DNA of 64,000 nt, from positions 1,302,001-1,366,000 of the forward strand of contig NZ_RCWZ01000002.1 in NCBI RefSeq assembly GCF_003675385.1. Reading direction: 5' to 3'. The first letter of the stretch is position 1; each line of letters starts with the position of its first letter. Positions 41,008-50,398 of the stretch are shown here, piece by piece. A program made the translations under genes and the position numbers. The DNA is from Mucilaginibacter kameinonensis (lineage in GTDB: Bacteria; Bacteroidota; Bacteroidia; Sphingobacteriales; Sphingobacteriaceae). The notes under the pieces were generated by a model. That model did not search any database. It was given only the letters and a program-made list of their open reading frames with translations, and was not told the origin of the DNA.

Positions 41008-42495
41008 TTAAAGAGGGGTAACATCAAAAAGTATTCCTGATAGCTTTTGACACTTATTATTCTGAAGTTCGGGATACCCAATAATCCTAACTCGTTTTAA
41101 ATTGCCGCCGGCAGTTATCATTTCAACCTCAATGTCAAAGGGGGCCCCATACCTTAATGAGTTTTTTAAAGCTTTTTTAACCAGAATTTGGCTTTTGCCT
41201 TCTTTTACAAATTTCCAGGCTGCTTTTATATCAGGCACAAAATGGTCGGGTAGTTCAAGAATGTTTTGTATAACCTTATCCCACTGGGTGGTATGCGTAA
41301 GCATGTCCCTGGTCCAGGTGCCTATTTTTGAAAAAGTATCAGCCCTTTTTAAAAGTTTAGCAGCCCGTTCATTCTCTTTTTCAATAGCCTTAACTTTTGA
41401 AATATCTTCGGTATGTACGCATAATCCGCCAACCGCTCCGGCTACATTGAACCACGGGTAAATATTCCATTTTAACCAGCTGCGAATGCCATTGTTCTTT
41501 TTTAATAACAAGCCATCGCACTGATAAATATTGCCCTTTAAACAATGAAGATGTTGCTTTTCGCATTTCTTTTTTGTGTCGGGTAGTATTTCGTAGATAC
41601 TTCTTCCTTTGAAATCTGTATCCTGAAGATTGTATTCGGCAACCCAGCTTTTTGAAGCTGCAATAAAATGCATTTCGGCATCAAACATTGCAATGGTTAT
41701 CGGTGCGTCATCAATCAGCGTTGTGTAATGGTTTATGTTTTCTTTTTTAGGCTCGGTAATTTCCTGGTCTGCTAATTTCTCTTCCAGATATTTATGATAA
41801 CATGCCGAAAAATTTGACGGGTTGGAGAAATTAAGCATTACCGCCATCTGGTTTTTATTGCAGCGCTTTTCCCGGATATACCTGTCAGCTATCTCCATTT
41901 GCAGGTACCTGTAATACGAAAAGATTGTTCTTCCGAAACTTTGCTTAAAATCCCGTTTTAGTTTTGACTCGGATACAAAATGTTTTTTTGCAAGGGCAGA
42001 GATACTTGGAAAGCCGGTAAATAGGTTTTCATTTAGCGTTTTAGCAACATTTTCAAGCAACTGATCATTTTGGGTTAAAAACTCCGGTAGCTCAATTCCT
42101 GTTTCTTCATCGGCCTGGTGGTTATTTAATGGGCTGATATCGGCCATATGCGCGTAAAACCCTTTTACTTTGCCATCAACGTAATCTGGATGGTAAGTTA
42201 CACGCACATTTTTAGCTTTACCCGAGTACAAGTGAATTACCTGGTCAAAAACCTGTATTTTGCCATCCAATGCCGCATTGATGTATGGCGTTTGTGCATC
42301 AAATAAACTTCCTAAAATTTCTGAAAGGTGCGATTTATTGATCATATGGTCTGGCGTAATGCCAAACCAATCGGCCGTAGCTTTATTGGCATACCGGCAA
42401 ATCAGGTTTTTATCCCAATAAGCAAGCATAGCCTCTGTGTGCTCGGACACGTTGAATGCAATCTCAAAAAAATCAGAATTCAGGTCAAAGGACAT
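41008..42495 (-). CDS. Multi-PAS protein with an internal AraC-type HTH
   Basis: A 495-residue cytosolic protein with an unusual order. A PAS domain fills about 1-125 (YANKATADWFGITPDHM). An AraC-type HTH follows at about 150-245 (FPSISALAKKHFVSESKLKRDFKQSFGRTIFSYYRYLQ and KNQMAVMLNFSNPSNFSACYHKYL). Two further PAS domains follow at about 260-375 (IAMFDAEMHFIAASKSW, with CEKQHLHC cysteines) and 390-490, each with a short linker helix. No kinase, GGDEF or receiver domain is present, so the output is probably DNA binding. It lies immediately downstream of the exopolysaccharide cluster terminator. Confidence 0.88.
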   Translation of the reverse strand: MSFDLNSDFFEIAFNVSEHTEAMLAYWDKNLICRYANKATADWFGITPDHMINKSHLSEILGSLFDAQTPYINAALDGKIQVFDQVIHLYSGKAKNVRVTYHPDYVDGKVKGFYAHMADISPLNNHQADEETGIELPEFLTQNDQLLENVAKTLNENLFTGFPSISALAKKHFVSESKLKRDFKQSFGRTIFSYYRYLQMEIADRYIREKRCNKNQMAVMLNFSNPSNFSACYHKYLEEKLADQEITEPKKENINHYTTLIDDAPITIAMFDAEMHFIAASKSWVAEYNLQDTDFKGRSIYEILPDTKKKCEKQHLHCLKGNIYQCDGLLLKKNNGIRSWLKWNIYPWFNVAGAVGGLCVHTEDISKVKAIEKENERAAKLLKRADTFSKIGTWTRDMLTHTTQWDKVIQNILELPDHFVPDIKAAWKFVKEGKSQILVKKALKNSLRYGAPFDIEVEMITAGGNLKRVRIIGYPELQNNKCQKLSGILFDVTPL

Positions 42496-42514
42496 AAGAT
42501 TCCCTCTTAAAAAA

Positions 42515-42554
42515 TATTACTCATCGGCTTTACCCATCTTTTGGGCAGATGAGT
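42515..42554 (-). terminator. Candidate terminator of the exopolysaccharide operon
   Basis: On the minus strand ACTCATC (42554-42548) pairs with GATGAGT (42525-42519); an inner CCCA/TGGG pairing is possible. AATATTTTTT follows. It lies about 80 bases after the CapD-type gene and about 20 bases before the PAS gene start. Confidence 0.45.
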
Positions 42555-42632
42555 CTTTGGGTTATAATTTGCTTAAATCTGCAAATTATTATTGATAACA
42601 TTAGATATTGGTAATATAAAAATTACAAAAAA

Positions 42633-44585
42633 TCAGTTGACCATGTGTTTATCAATCAATTTTATATCGAGCTTTTCGTACTGCGAGTTATTGCTGATAT
42701 AGTCTGGTAGTATCGTCTTCATTTTCGAAACCATCAAATCAACTTCGTTATGCAGGTTAAGCTCCAACAGGTCTTTTATTAGATTATTGATTTTAGTGTA
42801 ACTAACCGGGATATTTTTTGAGATCTTAATATCCTTATTATAAGTAGGTATAACTTCTTCTTCGGCATTTAATAATTCTTCATATAATTTCTCACCGGGA
42901 CGAAGTCCGGTGTAAACAATTTGTATGTCTTTTCCGGGTACAAGGCCGGCCATCTTGATCATATTGGCTGCCAGATCGGCAATTTTCACCGGTTCGCCCA
43001 TATCAAACAAGAATATTTCACCGCCCTTACCCATTACCTCGGCCTCAAGTACCAGTTGCACAGCTTCGGGTATTGTCATAAAATACCTTGTAATATCCGG
43101 ATGGGTAACGGTAACAGGGCCGCCTTTTTCAATTTGCGCTTTGAAACGAGGAATAACAGATCCGTTAGAACCAAGAACATTGCCAAAACGGGTTGTGATG
43201 AACCTGGTTTGATTACCCTTTGCAGGGTCGCTATTGAAAAAATGATCCTCAAACAACAGGTTGTTTAACGATTGAATATACATTTCGGCAATGCGTTTTG
43301 AAGCCCCCATGATATTGGTAGGGCGTACCGCCTTATCGGTTGATATCATTACAAATTTTTCAACCTTATATTCAATGGATATATCGGCCAGGTTTTTTGT
43401 GCCCCATACGTTGGTTAAAATAGCCTCAGTTGGATTGTTTTCCATCATAGGTACATGTTTATAAGCCGCCGCATGAAAAACAATCTGAGGCCTGTACGTA
43501 TTAAACAGCGTATTTATCCGGCCGGTATTTTGGATGTCCGCAATAAAAATTCGAGTGCGGTTGCCGTAAAGCCCATCTTCAATTTCCATTTGTATATCAT
43601 GCAGCGGGGTTTCGGCCCTGTCACACAATACTACAAACTCCGGGTTGTACATCAACACCTGCCTTACCAGTTCTGACCCTATCGAACCTGCGGCTCCGGT
43701 AATCAGGATGCGTTTGCCTTTTATTTCACCTAATATATGTTCGTTACAGATCTTTATGGGTTTTCGCTCAAGCAGGTCTTCAATTTTTAAATCCTGAAAC
43801 TGGTTTAAATTAGGTTTCCCGTTAATCCATTGATCTGATGAAGGCACAACAATAACTTTTATGCCCAGTTCAATACATTTTTCAACTGCTACTCTTTTTC
43901 CGTCAACTTTTATGTCTTCGGAGGTTATCAGTAGTGATTTAATATCAAAGCGTTTTTTTAAGCTTTCAATTGATTTTATTGGGTAAACCCGCTTTTGTTC
44001 AATGATTTTTGATACCCTGTCAACACCGTTGTCAATAAACCCTTGAACATTCAGCATAAACCCTTTTTGAGCTTCGAGGGCATTTTTGATCAGGATAGAC
44101 GGTTCGTTTGAACCGTAAATCAACACGTTTTCTTTTTCAACTTTGTAGCTTGTGGCTTCAATGAATTTAAACACATCCTTGATAATAATGCGCATGCACA
44201 TCAGCATGGATGAGGTGATAAAAAAGTTGATCAGAAGTACATCCACCAGGCCCCTTACATCTATTTTAAGATAGAAGGAGAAGAATGCATGATAGAAAAC
44301 GAGGAATGTAATATTGCTTGCCATCACTGTTATCAAAATCCTCATCATGTCGCGTGTATTGGAATACCTGATAATACACGTATGAATTCTCATGATCATA
44401 AAAACCATTACCGCGGTGGCGCAGTAAAACGTCATGTAATAAAGGCTGATGGGATCAAACTGAAGCCGGTTTTTAAAGTATAAGGATGTCCATAATGATA
44501 ACAAAACCACCATTAGGTCAATTACCAGGATCAGCCATCTTGAATGGAATTTTTCCTGGAATAATAAATTTTTGAGGTATATCAT
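42633..44585 (-). CDS. FlaA1/CapD-type UDP-sugar 4,6-dehydratase, membrane-bound
   Basis: A 650-residue protein. About four membrane helices (14-130) and a regulatory Rossmann-like domain (about 145-280) precede a C-terminal SDR dehydratase: KRILITGAAGSIGSELVRQ binds NAD, and the catalytic region shows AAAYKHVPMMENNPTEAI and ISTDKAVRPTNIMGASKR. Related enzymes (WbpM, PglF, CapD) convert UDP-GlcNAc to its 4-keto-6-deoxy form, the entry to bacillosamine- and fucosamine-type sugars. It is the last gene of the cluster. The three DegT-type proteins in the cluster would supply the amination step. Confidence 0.95.
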   Translation of the reverse strand: MIYLKNLLFQEKFHSRWLILVIDLMVVLLSLWTSLYFKNRLQFDPISLYYMTFYCATAVMVFMIMRIHTCIIRYSNTRDMMRILITVMASNITFLVFYHAFFSFYLKIDVRGLVDVLLINFFITSSMLMCMRIIIKDVFKFIEATSYKVEKENVLIYGSNEPSILIKNALEAQKGFMLNVQGFIDNGVDRVSKIIEQKRVYPIKSIESLKKRFDIKSLLITSEDIKVDGKRVAVEKCIELGIKVIVVPSSDQWINGKPNLNQFQDLKIEDLLERKPIKICNEHILGEIKGKRILITGAAGSIGSELVRQVLMYNPEFVVLCDRAETPLHDIQMEIEDGLYGNRTRIFIADIQNTGRINTLFNTYRPQIVFHAAAYKHVPMMENNPTEAILTNVWGTKNLADISIEYKVEKFVMISTDKAVRPTNIMGASKRIAEMYIQSLNNLLFEDHFFNSDPAKGNQTRFITTRFGNVLGSNGSVIPRFKAQIEKGGPVTVTHPDITRYFMTIPEAVQLVLEAEVMGKGGEIFLFDMGEPVKIADLAANMIKMAGLVPGKDIQIVYTGLRPGEKLYEELLNAEEEVIPTYNKDIKISKNIPVSYTKINNLIKDLLELNLHNEVDLMVSKMKTILPDYISNNSQYEKLDIKLIDKHMVN

Positions 44586-44610
44586 AACTGGTTTATTTAG
44601 GTATTATCAT

Positions 44611-45636
44611 TTAAGCGTATCTGTATAGTGGGAAAAAATCCACCTCGGTGGTTTCTTCGATACCTTTATCCTGTAAAAGCTTTTTGTATACTTCTGGGTT
44701 GGCAATATATCTCCAGGTTTGAAAGTCAAAATGGAGATCGGAGAAAGCACATTTCCAATCAAAAAGCTTGTCGTTTTTGAAACCAAGGCCGCCGCCCAGG
44801 TTGTAATATTTCATGCCTTTTTCCCTGCCTATCTGGGTTATGGAATCGGCCAGGAATTTGGTTGGGCTATGATGCAGATATTCTGCGCGGGTGCCTACCA
44901 GGTGAGCTTGTATAATACCATTAGTAAATGCTATTATAGTGCTTGCAATGGGGATGTCGTTATAGTAAACCGTTAATAAACGGGCTTCATATTCGGAGGT
45001 GTTTAATATTTCCGAAAAGTATTTCTCATTAAACAGGTAGTAGCTATTGGCGCCAACCCGTTTCATGTTTTCGGTATAAATTTCAACAAAGGTGCTTACG
45101 CCGGCGGCGTTGGTTTCATCCTCAACCCTAAAGCCTCTTTTCCATGCATGTTTAATAGCATCCATGGTTGATTGCCTATACTTTTTACGCTGCTCGTCAA
45201 GGCTTAGTGAAAGGTCAAATACAACGGTTTTGCCGTTTTCGTGAACGCCTCCAAATTTGTCAAGCAATTTTTGTTGCTTATAAAATGGGTGCAGCCTTAC
45301 AAAAACAGATACATACTTTTCATTTACAAGGAAATTGCTAAAAGCAGTTTTAAAGTTTTCCATCAACGCTTCGTCGATCTCATCAATTTTTTGATTTGAG
45401 AACGGGCCGGAAAATCCATATACACAGGTTAGGTCACTGTAATCAGATCCTGGAATCCTTCGCTGCAGCAACGGGAAGCCTATATATGTATCTGCTTCTT
45501 CATATACAAAAAGAACCGGATCACCGGCAGTTTCCAGTGAATGGTAATGCCATGTATGATAAAAATCGTATTCGGCCGAATTGCCCACATAAGAAATCCA
45601 TTCCTCTTTGTTGAGGAGGGTAAGCATCTTGATCAT
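44611..45636 (-). CDS. FemAB/GNAT-like protein in exopolysaccharide cluster
   Basis: A 341-residue cytosolic protein with the tandem GNAT fold of FemAB-like proteins (PF13480-type). The middle has KKYRQSTMDAIKHAWKRGFRVEDE, and the second half shows IASTIIAFTNGIIQAHLVGTRAEYLHHSPTKFLADSITQIGREKGMKYYNLGGGLGF, the usual acyl-group-binding strand and GGG motif. Members transfer amino acids from aminoacyl-tRNA or an acyl group to cell-envelope precursors. Acceptor unknown. The ATG at 45636 is preferred; 45627 is possible. It lies 25 bases upstream of the dehydratase gene. Confidence 0.8.
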   Translation of the reverse strand: MIKMLTLLNKEEWISYVGNSAEYDFYHTWHYHSLETAGDPVLFVYEEADTYIGFPLLQRRIPGSDYSDLTCVYGFSGPFSNQKIDEIDEALMENFKTAFSNFLVNEKYVSVFVRLHPFYKQQKLLDKFGGVHENGKTVVFDLSLSLDEQRKKYRQSTMDAIKHAWKRGFRVEDETNAAGVSTFVEIYTENMKRVGANSYYLFNEKYFSEILNTSEYEARLLTVYYNDIPIASTIIAFTNGIIQAHLVGTRAEYLHHSPTKFLADSITQIGREKGMKYYNLGGGLGFKNDKLFDWKCAFSDLHFDFQTWRYIANPEVYKKLLQDKGIEETTEVDFFPLYRYA

Positions 45637-45663
45637 TGAATTAAAGTTTAGGAAATGGTGATA

Positions 45664-46170
45664 TTAAGCCTCTTGATTTTGAAGATGTACAAATTTGCTT
45701 TTAGTGATATTCATGGTAATCAGGTCATTTACTTTACCTGTAATTTCAAACCCGGCTTTTTCGTAAACTGATATTGCTGCAATATTGGCCGGGTGCACCT
45801 TTAAATAAATCTCATCCAGTTCCTTATTTAAGAAACCATACTTAATCATTTGTACAGTTGCCTGGTACCCGATTCCCTTACCCCAGTAAAGCTTGTTGCC
45901 GATAAACAGGTGCAGTTCCGCGTGGCCATCAATGATGTCCAATAGCTGGATATTGCCGATATAGGTATTAAGCTCTTTAACACAAATAGCAAACCTGAGC
46001 TGATCAGGCCTGGCCAGTTTTTCGCGCAGCCAGGCTGTCTCTATTTCTGAACTGATGTAATGAGTTGGTTTGTAACCTGTATAAACCCATATTAGCGGGT
46101 CGTTGCGCCAGGCGTAAGATGTGGACGCATCTTCTATTACAAGGGGGCGTATGTAAACTGAAATGGTCAT
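45664..46170 (-). CDS. GNAT N-acetyltransferase, RimJ/RimL type
   Basis: A 168-residue acetyltransferase: IRPLVIEDASTSYAWRNDP at the start, then GNKLYWGKGIGYQATVQMIKYGF as the acetyl-CoA loop and NIAAISVYEKAGFEITGKV as the closing motif. In an exopolysaccharide cluster this type usually N-acetylates an amino-sugar nucleotide produced by a DegT aminotransferase. It overlaps the preceding gene by 4 bases (ATGA), so the two are translationally coupled. Confidence 0.9.
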   Translation of the reverse strand: MTISVYIRPLVIEDASTSYAWRNDPLIWVYTGYKPTHYISSEIETAWLREKLARPDQLRFAICVKELNTYIGNIQLLDIIDGHAELHLFIGNKLYWGKGIGYQATVQMIKYGFLNKELDEIYLKVHPANIAAISVYEKAGFEITGKVNDLITMNITKSKFVHLQNQEA

Positions 46171-47141
46171 AAAAAAAGTCTTAGAATATTTAACATATTG
46201 AACATATCCTGGAGGTCATAACGTTGGTCAATTGGGAGTGGCACAAGACACTGCGCGAGAAAATTTTCGGTAGTGTTTTTTTTAGTCCATTTAAACACAT
46301 TAGGCCAATAAGTTGCAACGTAGATTCTTTTTTGTATCAGGTGAACTTTCAGATGCTTATCGTTTGTTAAAAAGGGATAAACCATTGGTACGGTATGCTC
46401 ATCCGTAGCATCAAACTTAAGCAGGTTATATTCGGCAAGGTGCTTGTGCAAAAAGTTGAAGTTTCGTTGCCGCACAAATACACACTCATTGTAATTGATA
46501 CTTGAAAGCATTTTACGGGTCAATAACGACATGGATCTGATCTCGTTATTCTCCAGATCCTTATTGTTGTTAACGTAGTCGGAGTAGCCCGATTCTATGC
46601 CCGAATCAATGCTTTTTATCAGGTGCGAAAACCGGAGTGTCGAATTATCGACCGGAAGTTTTTTTGCAAGCTTTCTTTTAATGCTCAAATAAGCGCCATC
46701 AGGAACACCAAAAAACTTACGACAGGAATAAAATGTATCAACACCGGGAAGTGGTTCAGAAAAAAAGGCTTGCGAATTATCAACTATAAGATTTTTGATT
46801 TTATGGCTGAGCTCCACTATTTTTTCCTGCTTTATCCCGAAGTAGTTGGTGTACAGGAAGCTCGCATCCGGTTCAATTTCAAAATCAATGATGGGATCTA
46901 ACTGTTTGTCAACGTGATAAAACTGATATTGAATATCTAATTTTACAATGGGCTCCAGTATGACATCGCACGTAAAATAGGGAATATAAATTTTGTGATA
47001 TTTTTTTTGCAACAGTATGTACTCTAACGCGTTACGCCCTGTGTTTAAATGAACCAAATCGGGGTAGTATTCGTTCCCTTTGGGCAATTCCAGCTCTAAA
47101 TACCCACCTATGGGTTTTACAGCGGCCTTATTTTTTTGCAT
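46167..47141 (-). CDS. DegT-like PLP-fold protein, divergent
   Basis: A 324-residue protein, shorter than the two standard DegT enzymes in the cluster (391 and 414 residues). The order of elements is that of DegT aminotransferases: LNTGRNALEYILLQ for the phosphate-binding helix, LIVDNSQAFFS in place of the usual DAAQ/DAAH block, and DTFYSCRKFFGVPDGAYL with a lysine where the Schiff-base lysine is expected. Similarity is weak, so activity is not certain. It is coupled to the GNAT gene by a 4-base overlap; the pair may aminate and acetylate one sugar. Confidence 0.65.
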   Translation of the reverse strand: MQKNKAAVKPIGGYLELELPKGNEYYPDLVHLNTGRNALEYILLQKKYHKIYIPYFTCDVILEPIVKLDIQYQFYHVDKQLDPIIDFEIEPDASFLYTNYFGIKQEKIVELSHKIKNLIVDNSQAFFSEPLPGVDTFYSCRKFFGVPDGAYLSIKRKLAKKLPVDNSTLRFSHLIKSIDSGIESGYSDYVNNNKDLENNEIRSMSLLTRKMLSSINYNECVFVRQRNFNFLHKHLAEYNLLKFDATDEHTVPMVYPFLTNDKHLKVHLIQKRIYVATYWPNVFKWTKKNTTENFLAQCLVPLPIDQRYDLQDMFNMLNILRLFL

Positions 47142-47172
47142 GACTGTAAATTGATTTTGAAAAATAAAGTTG

Positions 47173-47976
47173 TTATCCCTGATCGCTTTTATACATTCTT
47201 AAATGGACCGGCTGGTAATATTCATCAAGGTTTTCAGGAATTCGTGAGTTGTATCCCAATACCTGCCGCTGATCGGCACTAAGCTTATCAATAAAATCAT
47301 AGCCTAACATCCTTGGGTAATCCATCTGCGGTTTAATAAACGGACGTGTAAATCCCAGTGTTAATGCCCGGCGCTGTTTGATGGTTTTATTTTCCCCCGC
47401 GGCGTGCCATATGTTAGAATCAAATAGAATGATGCTCCCTTTTGGAGCTATGGCCCTGTCTGCCGCCTGGAAGAAATAGCCTTCGTTAGGCTTGATATCT
47501 GTTTTGTGAGATCCTGATAAAAAATAGGTAGCCCCGTTTTCTTCAGTAAAATCATCAAGCGTAACTATCATCTGCATCAGTAGCTTGGTATCGCCCATAA
47601 AAGTGCGTACATCGCGGTGCATGTTGCTTACATAAGGTTGCTGCTGTTGTGAATGTATTACAGCATTAAAGCCATTTAGTATATAGTTACCGCCTAAAAA
47701 ATGAGCTATCTCATCGGCACAATACATTTTTTCAATAAAGGGCAGGCTGAAATTGTCTTTTTCAACAAGGTGATGAAGCGTACCCGCCATATTTGCACTT
47801 ATCCCATTTTTTTCCTGTATGGCTCGTCGTTTAACATATGCTTCTTTCAGGTCCTCATTAATTTTCGCAACAAAATCGCTGTCTAAGGCATTCTCAAAAA
47901 TCACCCATCCGTAATCACGTATCGCGACGCGGAAATCTTCGAAATGCCTGTCTCCGTAATTGACTCTATTTCTCAT
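47173..47976 (-). CDS. Phytanoyl-CoA dioxygenase (PhyH) family protein
   Basis: A 267-residue Fe(II)/2-oxoglutarate dioxygenase-fold protein. The iron site is NMHRDVRTF (H and D) with a distal histidine in NIWHAAGENK; the arginine in KQRRALTLGF should bind 2-oxoglutarate. PhyH proteins hydroxylate varied metabolites. In a polysaccharide cluster it may modify a lipid or sugar substituent. It lies 31 bases upstream of the DegT-like gene. Substrate unknown. Confidence 0.88.
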   Translation of the reverse strand: MRNRVNYGDRHFEDFRVAIRDYGWVIFENALDSDFVAKINEDLKEAYVKRRAIQEKNGISANMAGTLHHLVEKDNFSLPFIEKMYCADEIAHFLGGNYILNGFNAVIHSQQQQPYVSNMHRDVRTFMGDTKLLMQMIVTLDDFTEENGATYFLSGSHKTDIKPNEGYFFQAADRAIAPKGSIILFDSNIWHAAGENKTIKQRRALTLGFTRPFIKPQMDYPRMLGYDFIDKLSADQRQVLGYNSRIPENLDEYYQPVHLRMYKSDQG

Positions 47977-48002
47977 GTATCGTATTATTGATTTCCAGTA
48001 AA

Positions 48003-49133
48003 TTAGTTTAACTCCATAATCTGCATCATCCTGGCGTTTACCTTATGCACGTCAAACTTTTCCCTGGCCAATGCCAGTCCGTTAAGTCCGAAACTGCTGA
48101 TATCCTGATTGTTGGTTATGAAGTGCTCCATTTTGCGTACCAGCTCGGTTGTGTTTTTAACGGGGATTAAAAAGCCGTTGGCATTAGCAGATGTTTCTAC
48201 CGTTTCCCGGCATCCAACCGAATCGCAGGTTATAATGGCGCGGGCCATAGCCATGGCTTCAAGCAAACAGCGGGGAATGCCCTCGCGGTAATATGATGGC
48301 AACACAACAACCGATGAACTACTTAAATACGGCCTTACATCATCAACGGCTCCCAGGTAATCGATCACACTTCTGTGCTTTATCTCTTCAAATAAAGCGG
48401 GATGAATGGCATCAACATTGTCATCATAAGGCCCTATAAGTTTGAAGGTTACCTGTGGGTATTTTAAATACACGATTTGTGCGGCTTCAAAATACTCTTG
48501 GATCCCTTTAGCGTTGATGAGCCTGGATACCATGATGAAACTTATGTTATTAATATCTGGCTGAGTAGGGGTGTAGTGGTTTAAATCAACCCCCGAGCCG
48601 TTAACAACACTGGTTTGATGCTTTGCAGTTATTATTTTGGAATCAAGCAGGGTTTGAACATCATCTTTATTCTGAAATATGACAGACAAGCCCGGCCTGT
48701 TTCTGAGACTTAGCTTAAGCAGCGTACGGGTAATTTTGCTTATGGCAGTTGTGTTTCCGGCTACAAAGTTGTAACCCAGGCCCGAAAGCATAGGGGTTAT
48801 TTTTTGTACGCCGGCCAGTTTTGCCGCAAGTGTTCCGTAAATAACCGGTTTAAGCGTATAAGGAAAAAAAACATCCGGTTTTAACTGTTTAATAAGCCGG
48901 TAAAGCCTGTATGCATATTGCAGATCGGACAAAACAGATACGTTACTGCCGTTCAGCTTGTTTTCAAAAATAATGATGTTTAGTAATTCAAGTTTTGCAC
49001 GTTGATCAGCTGGTATGGTAGGAGTAAAAACATACACTGTATGTTCTTTTCGCATCAGTTCAACTAATTTGCCCCTGAAATCAATAAGCGACTTTGCTGA
49101 ATCGCAGGCTATCAGCACTTTTTTGCTTGTCAT
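48003..49133 (-). CDS. Glycosyltransferase, GT4 type
   Basis: A 376-residue GT-B-fold enzyme. The N-terminal domain opens KKVLIACDSAKSLIDFRGKLVELM, and the C-terminal donor domain has FIMVSRLINAKGIQEYFEA and the EX7E motif (YREGIPRCLLEAMA). It adds one sugar to the growing repeat unit on the cytosolic face. The donor and linkage cannot be read. The opening region resembles the WbnK/EpsD-like group that retains anomeric configuration. Confidence 0.93.
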   Translation of the reverse strand: MTSKKVLIACDSAKSLIDFRGKLVELMRKEHTVYVFTPTIPADQRAKLELLNIIIFENKLNGSNVSVLSDLQYAYRLYRLIKQLKPDVFFPYTLKPVIYGTLAAKLAGVQKITPMLSGLGYNFVAGNTTAISKITRTLLKLSLRNRPGLSVIFQNKDDVQTLLDSKIITAKHQTSVVNGSGVDLNHYTPTQPDINNISFIMVSRLINAKGIQEYFEAAQIVYLKYPQVTFKLIGPYDDNVDAIHPALFEEIKHRSVIDYLGAVDDVRPYLSSSSVVVLPSYYREGIPRCLLEAMAMARAIITCDSVGCRETVETSANANGFLIPVKNTTELVRKMEHFITNNQDISSFGLNGLALAREKFDVHKVNARMMQIMELN

Positions 49134-49213
49134 AACAGTATAATAAGCAATGATTGAATTGAGATAAGGTTAATGCTGCTCAAATGACCATGCACTAAAC
49201 AAAAGCGGCATTT

Positions 49214-50290
49214 TTAGTGAACAAGAACCGGTTCGGGTTGGATGTTATAGTACATTTTATACCACGCTATAAATCGCTCTACGCCGGTAGGTACAGAAAC
49301 TTCAGGTTTGTAGCCAAGCATTTCATCTAAATTTGAAACATCGGCACAGGTTTCGGCTACATCGCCATCCTGCATTGGCATTAATGTTTTGATTGCTTTT
49401 TTATTTACCTGTTTCTCAATTTCGGTAACAAAGTCAAGCAGGTTTACAGGTGCACCCCTGCCAATGTTGAATACTCTGAATGGAGCAGATGAAGTAGCCG
49501 GGTCTGGGTTTTGAGCGTTCCACAGATAATTGCGTTCTGCAGGTTGGTCAATGGTATGAATAATGCCGTTAACGATATCATCTACATAGGTAAAATCGCG
49601 CAGCATGTTGCCATTGTTAAATACCTGGATAGGTTTACCTTCCAAAATTGCTTTGGTGAAAATAAACAAAGCCATATCCGGCCGGCCCCATGGCCCGTAA
49701 ACTGTAAAAAAGCGCAATCCTGTGGTACGAAGGTTAAACAAATGGCTGTAAGTATGCGCCATCATTTCATTAGCTTTTTTGGATGCCGCGTACAGTGAAA
49801 CCGGATGATCGGCAATTTCATGCTCGCTGAAAGGCATTTTTTTGTTTAAACCATACACACTTGACGAACTTGCGTAAACAAGGTGATCAATGCTGAAATG
49901 CCTGCAGCACTCCAGTATGTTCAGGAAGCCTTTGATGTTCGAGTCGATGTAAACCTCAGGGTTGGTAAGGCTATAGCGTACCCCTGCCTGGGCAGCCAGG
50001 TTGCAAACCGCGTCAAACTTATGATCCCGAAATTGTTGTTCAAGGTTTTCCTTGTCGGTTATGTCCAGTTTTACGAAAGTGTAATTAGGATAGCTGGTGC
50101 TTACAACCGGTTTGTTATAAACAATATCAGATACTTTGATACCGGCATCCTGCAAGCGGGCATGTTTTAGATTTACATCATAGTAATCGTTAATGCTGTC
50201 GATACCAACAACGGTATCGCCGCGTTTTAGCAATTTTTGGGTTAAATGATAGCCAATAAACCCCGCTGTGCCGGTGATTAAAATTTTCAT
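49214..50290 (-). CDS. NAD-dependent epimerase, UDP-glucuronate 4-epimerase type
   Basis: A 358-residue extended SDR enzyme. The NAD motif is ITGTAGFIGYH (GxxGxxG), the N-terminal SINDYYDVNLKHARL block is characteristic of UDP-glucuronate 4-epimerases (CapI group), SSSVYG and YAASKKANE (YxxxK) give the catalytic residues, and TVYGPWGRPDMALFIF marks the substrate loop. It should convert UDP-GlcA to UDP-GalA, suggesting an acidic sugar in the polymer. It is separated from the lipoprotein gene by 200 bases containing a hairpin. Confidence 0.9.
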   Translation of the reverse strand: MKILITGTAGFIGYHLTQKLLKRGDTVVGIDSINDYYDVNLKHARLQDAGIKVSDIVYNKPVVSTSYPNYTFVKLDITDKENLEQQFRDHKFDAVCNLAAQAGVRYSLTNPEVYIDSNIKGFLNILECCRHFSIDHLVYASSSSVYGLNKKMPFSEHEIADHPVSLYAASKKANEMMAHTYSHLFNLRTTGLRFFTVYGPWGRPDMALFIFTKAILEGKPIQVFNNGNMLRDFTYVDDIVNGIIHTIDQPAERNYLWNAQNPDPATSSAPFRVFNIGRGAPVNLLDFVTEIEKQVNKKAIKTLMPMQDGDVAETCADVSNLDEMLGYKPEVSVPTGVERFIAWYKMYYNIQPEPVLVH

Positions 50291-50367
50291 AAATGAGTGA
50301 AATTAGGTTTAAATGAAGCCTTTTGAGAAAAGGCGGTTGATTACTGGTTAAAGAGAAGCGCGAACGC

Positions 50368-50398
50368 TTATGCAGGTTTCAGGTAGATGCCTGCATAA
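50368..50398. other. Intergenic hairpin upstream of the epimerase
   Basis: TTATGCAGG (50368-50376) and CCTGCATAA (50390-50398) form a perfect 9-bp stem with no T-run on either side, so it is not a classical terminator. The decamer AGGTAGATGC occurs in the loop (50381-50390) and again at 50416-50425. The 200-base gap 50291-50490 is the longest inside the cluster and may hold an internal promoter or a leader. Confidence 0.45.

Noticed and set aside
40896..41081. 61-codon minus-strand frame overlapping the PAS regulator end
   Set aside because: It overlaps a real gene by over 70 bases and has no recognisable features.
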